DNA from: Acestrorhynchus altus
Lineage: Eukaryota > Chordata > Actinopteri > Characiformes > Acestrorhynchidae
Assembly (NCBI GenBank): GCA_034509495.1
Contig: CM067522.1
Location: forward strand, 8,692,277-8,756,276
Direction: 5' to 3'
Length of the DNA stretch: 64,000 bases
A program made the translations under genes and the position numbers. The notes beneath the pieces were generated by a model that saw only the letters and a program-made list of their open reading frames with translations, ran no database searches and was not told the DNA's origin. This document shows, piece by piece, positions 60,454-64,000 of this stretch (within the stretch, counting starts at the first letter, position 1; every line of letters starts with the position of its first letter).

Positions 60454-60809
60454 GTATGGGAATGTACTTTTTAGATTTGGTTACAAGTTTTTAACATTTA
60501 TCACTTTTAACAGGATAGAATATTTGGACCTTTTTCATTATATTTGGTGCACAATTACATTCCATTGGTGCACTTTAGTACTAAAATCATAAGGATTTAA
60601 GTCAGTGAGTTTGGCTTATAGAATTCCTTTATACTTTTAGTTTCAAAGCTAAACCATTTTCCAGCTCTTTTATTTGAGCTGGCAAGGGAAACTGCAAAGT
60701 AAGTTAAGTGTGTGATGTGTGTTTCATTTAAACATGCAGTTAAAAGAGCAAACCTGCAACAGAAAAGGTTTTCTTGAGACAAACAGCCTCTTATGTCTTA
60801 TCTTCACAG

Positions 60810-60879
60810 GCAAGAATTATGCAAAAGAGAAAGTCTGTGAAGAACTCCGCACAATAGGCACCAAGAACTTCAAAGTAAT
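60810..60879 (+). CDS. gc: vitamin D-binding protein, exon 2 (start of domain I)
   Basis: This 70-nt exon follows a pyrimidine-rich acceptor (CTTCACAG ending at 60809) and ends at a GTATGT donor (60880). It reads GKNYAKEKVCEELRTIGTKNF with the split flanking codons. The KVC-x5-LG-x3-F pattern aligns without gaps to human GC, where KVC carries the first mature cysteine. An alternative donor five bases earlier (GTAATG) would put exon 3 out of frame, so the GTATGT site is chosen. The exon ends in phase 2. Confidence 0.88.
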
Positions 60880-61423
60880 GTATGTATGCACATTATTCTT
60901 AAAACGTCTTTCACGAGCAGTTACCCGTTTCCCAAAGCATTATTGTCTAATGAGTTTTAAGAGTTTATTATGAATGTCTGGATTTAATTCATTTGGACCA
61001 ACATTGCTGACCTTATAAGGTCACGTTTGCTCTGTCAGAGCTCTAGCAAGGAATGCCAAACTGTAGTGCTGGAGGGAGACGGCAGCATTCAGCACTGTGG
61101 TTTTACACCACCAAGAAACAATTGTTTATTTATTTTGTGTCAATCCCAGTCAAAACAACTATTTAAGCCCCTATATGTCCATTATTATAATTTTCATGAT
61201 TCTCTTGTATTTATGTTCTGTAGTTTTGTGATGAATGTTTAATGCTGTGTCCCTCAGCACACAGCACAATTCCTTGGAAAAAACTTGGAATTAGACACTC
61301 CAACTTTTATTGGGCCTTCAAAATTTAAGTGTCTACTTTGTACAGATTCAAGGGACAAAGCGTATGTTTAAATGCTTATGTTTAAACCCAAGGCCATTTT
61401 TTTTATTTGTGTATGTGTTGTGG

Positions 61424-61500
61424 GTTACTCTGATCCTGAGATATGAAGCTTAGAAAAAGGCATGCAATGTAAAATGCAGCTCTTGGGTAGTAAGTATTAG
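61424..61500 (+). repeat. dispersed repeat R, copy 3 (gc intron 2)
   Basis: GTTACTCTGATCCTGAGATA followed by TGAAGCTTAGAA and AAATGCAGCTCTTGGG-TAGTAA matches the copy at 63465-63540. It lacks the upstream TATA part. Confidence 0.65.
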
Positions 61501-62334
61501 CGGAATTCATATGTTATTTAATTATTTATTACTTTAATAATAATTGATATAATTGATTATGAACAAGTATATTTGTCTTGGACTTTTCTCACTCTGTGTC
61601 AGCCAAGGGTGGTGATATTCGTGGAAGACACAATGCATTTATCAGTACTTTAAAACATCAATTCAGTCTTCCTTGAAAGGCCTTCCACCACCAACAACAG
61701 GCTTCAAAACTTTCTCTTTAAGGGCAAGTCAATATCCTGAAGGAGTCAGGTCAGATCAGACCTGATGTCCAAACAACAGAGAGAAAACCCTAGCGATATT
61801 GATTTTTCTCCTCTATCTGATGGAAACAAACTGATAATTTCCTCCTTACTGCAATAAGGTAAAAAAAAAAGTTATTTGCCCAGATTTTAGTGACACGACT
61901 CATAAGAACTACACACTCAACTGTAAACATCTGTGAGTATGAAAATCATTCATACAGAATTTGAGTGGTTTCTTTTTTGTTTTTTGTTTTTTTCATGAAG
62001 TAATTTTTTTTTAGGATGGAACAGAATGCAAAAAGTGAATTTTGCCACTGTATTTTCATGACTAAAATGGAAATGCTGATTGCATATTCATTGGAGAAGG
62101 TTTTTGTATTACATCTGTCATAGCAGGTGGTTCCCAGCCTCCCAACTGTAGACAACATAATAAACACTAAAAATATATATATGTTTTGTGTTTTTATTAA
62201 TTTTTACAAACTGTATAAGTGTTTAACCTGCTCTGTAAATGTGCTCTGGTAAACGGCAATTGAACTGAGTTCATTCAACTCAATAAATTCATTGAATGAA
62301 CCATTATTTGATTCAAATTTTTTTGGTCCCCAGC

Positions 62335-62480
62335 TCTGATATAACAGCTAACAGATGCAGGGTGTGATGAGGGGAGAGTGCCATCTACCCATGGCCAATA
62401 CTGCCCTCCCGAACTTCAACTGCTGATGCAGCATAACCCGGGACTTGAACCTGCGATCCTCAGATTATAGGGCTAGTGAT
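62335..62480 (-). mobile_element. tRNA-derived SINE (family C), minus strand
   Basis: Read on the minus strand: TAATCTGAGGATCGCAGGTT followed by CAAGTCCCGGGTT (a good B box), then CTCTCCCCTCATCACAC and TATCAGAGCTGGGG as in 45530-45905. It lies in gc intron 2. Confidence 0.65.
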
Positions 62481-63464
62481 TAGTGATCCACTTTTTGCAA
62501 ATAATTATCACAACAATAAAATTTGTCACATACAAAATTGTTTTTGTAATTAAAAATAAACAAAACAACAACAACAACAATGGCCAATCAACCTCTACTA
62601 GAAGCACATTAACTGGAATTTACAGTTTACACAATGCTCTTTATCACTGAAAATAAAAATATATGTAATGTAACAGGTAAAGAAAAGGATGCAAATCAGT
62701 TCCTTTATAATGGCAAAGTGAACAAAAATGAGAATCATGAAAACAAAACTAAGAAAACAAATGATAATTACACAAACATACAGAAAGAAGAGCAAACCCT
62801 TAAACCCTTTAAAACTCAGCACAGAACAAACAAAAACCACACACATGGAAAGCAGACCAGGCCTTGTCTACATATACACATTTTGTTTATAAATTGAGAT
62901 TTCCCTCTCTCCATCCACGCTTGCATACTAACCATTTATGGGGCACTAGTACCTCACAGAAAGACATCAAATCACCATAAAGAGAGTTTAAATTCCTATT
63001 ACACACGGCTCACAATTTAATGTGTCTACAGATTCTAAATTTAAATACAGTGTGTCAGTCAGTCATTATCATATTTTCTTCTTCATTTGAAATGTAACTC
63101 GCAACAAAATGTGTATGAATTTGACCATAAGGAGAAAAACAATTATTAGAAATTACGTTATATATGTATCATCCAGAGTATTTTTGAGCTGACAATGGAA
63201 GAATTTTGATGAGAATTTATAATGATTAGATTAACAAAGATATTTATAATTAATAACAATATTTATAATAAAAATACTTGCTAGTGCTCCAAATAAAATA
63301 AAAAACATTGGCATTTAAACTGAAATTAAATTCAGTTGTAAATGAGTGAATTTTAGCTGCTTTCTGAACTGGATTACTCACTGAAAATTCACCACACATT
63401 GAAGGTATCACCATAGTTATGGTAAGTCTTATTAGTTCTTAATATTTGCATATCAAGTATCTGT

Positions 63465-63540
63465 GTTACTCTGATCCTGAGATATGAAGCTTAGGATACT
63501 GGCATGTAACTGGCCACAAAATGCAGATCTCAGGTTGTAA
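63465..63540 (+). repeat. dispersed repeat R, copy 4 (gc intron 2)
   Basis: GTTACTCTGATCCTGAGATA, TGAAGCTTAGGATACTGG and AAATGCAGATCTCAGGTTG. The outer parts CCTGAGAT and ATCTCAGG are an inverted pair about 45 bp apart. This is the cleanest copy of the shared core, 307 bp before gc exon 3. Confidence 0.7.
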
Positions 63541-63846
63541 AAGTTAAATAACCCCCATCAATCATCAATCACAAACAGTTGGTTGAGGCACTGATCAATA
63601 ATATCACTGTCCAGCAAAATCCTTCTCCACATTTTTGATATAACATGAATCTGGCAGCTTGTCAGCCAGTGCACAAGTACAGCTGTCCATAAAGGGGCAC
63701 TCAAAGTGTCATTCATATTTATGACAATAGATTAAAAGTGAAATAGACTCTGCAAATCTAGAACATCAAACAGCATACACTGAATATGACCCACACATTC
63801 ACATGGAAATCCATAGGGAAAAAAAAATCTGTTTGCCATCTTTCAG

Positions 63847-63979
63847 AGTCACAGCCTTGTACAGCCAGAAGTTTCCGAATGGAACATTCGAGGAGGTGAG
63901 CTGTGTTGCTGATGAAATGACCAAACTAGCAGAAGAATGCTGCCAAGACAACGCAAGACCAGACTGTTATGACAAAGGG
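63847..63979 (+). CDS. gc: vitamin D-binding protein, exon 3 (domain I, CC motif)
   Basis: The exon is exactly 133 nt, the usual length of albumin-family exon 3, between TTTCAG (63841-63846) and a GTAAGC donor (63980). It completes the split Ile codon and encodes VTALYSQKFPNGTFEEVS, then a helix, then EECC and PDCYDKG. The adjacent Cys pair followed by a single Cys is the albumin-family disulphide signature. The Tyr in LYSQKF corresponds to human Tyr32, a vitamin D contact. A Cys in EEVSCVADE has no partner in the human protein as I remember it. The exon ends in phase 0. It is open with no frameshift. Confidence 0.92.
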
Positions 63980-64000
63980 GTAAGCTGCCATGTCCCTGAG

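Larger units (their letters stand above)
60384..63979 (+). other. gc: gc (vitamin D-binding protein) gene, 5' part (gene span, partial)
   Basis: Three coding exons (60384-60453, 60810-60879, 63847-63979) join in frame and read as the start of the plasma vitamin D-binding protein, a member of the albumin/AFP family. In vertebrates this protein is made mainly in liver and carries vitamin D metabolites and monomeric actin in blood. The introns are 356 bp and about 2.97 kb. The joined product covers the signal peptide and the first part of albumin domain I (about 91 codons of an expected 450-480). The remaining exons lie beyond position 64000. The gene faces away from npffr2. Confidence 0.9.

Noticed and set aside
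1..64000. Endogenous retrovirus or other viral genes
   Set aside because: No gag, pol or env motifs and no paired LTRs were recognised; all reverse transcriptase remnants are of the non-LTR type.

Overview
This is vertebrate genomic DNA, almost certainly from a teleost fish. It is AT-rich and packed with Tc1/mariner relics, tRNA-derived SINEs, short hAT-like elements, LINE 3' ends and microsatellites. The few coding exons are short and bounded by GT/AG splice sites. The repeat mix reminds me of otophysan fishes (characins, catfish, electric fishes), but that is an impression, not a test. No bacterial-type operons, CRISPR arrays, functional RNA genes or intact viral genes are visible.

Two protein-coding genes can be supported, and neither is complete. 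On the minus strand, positions 2698-18067 (and beyond the left edge) carry the 5' part of a neuropeptide FF receptor, best read as npffr2. It comprises a CpG island promoter near 18180-18480, a probable untranslated first exon ending at 18067, coding exon 1 (14772-15102, N-terminus to TM2) and coding exon 2 (2698-2797, ECL1 to the DR of the DRY motif). The exon for TM4-TM7 is not in the window. On the plus strand, 60384-63979 carries the first three coding exons of gc, the vitamin D-binding protein of the albumin family. Splice phases match throughout, and exon 3 has the 133-nt length typical of albumin-family exon 3. The rest of gc lies beyond the right edge.

The two genes are transcribed away from each other, which is the arrangement I recall for human NPFFR2 and GC. 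The roughly 42 kb between them (18.5-60.3 kb) contains no other gene I can defend. It holds decayed transposons: Tc1 relics, including an internally deleted 420-bp copy with TA duplications; a 519-bp element that is almost entirely two long inverted repeats; a 163-bp hAT-like MITE with a 7/8 target duplication; and a 352-bp SINE with a perfect 15-bp target duplication. LINE fragments, nested insertions and satellites make up much of the rest.

No new biological system is evident. The observations most worth a second look are a dispersed repeat with TATA and CCAAT motifs present in at least four partial copies, a near-perfect 74-bp copy-paste insertion inside a transposon, the CpG island and untranslated exon of npffr2, liver-factor-like sites before gc, and a 47-bp higher-order minisatellite in the npffr2 5' intron.
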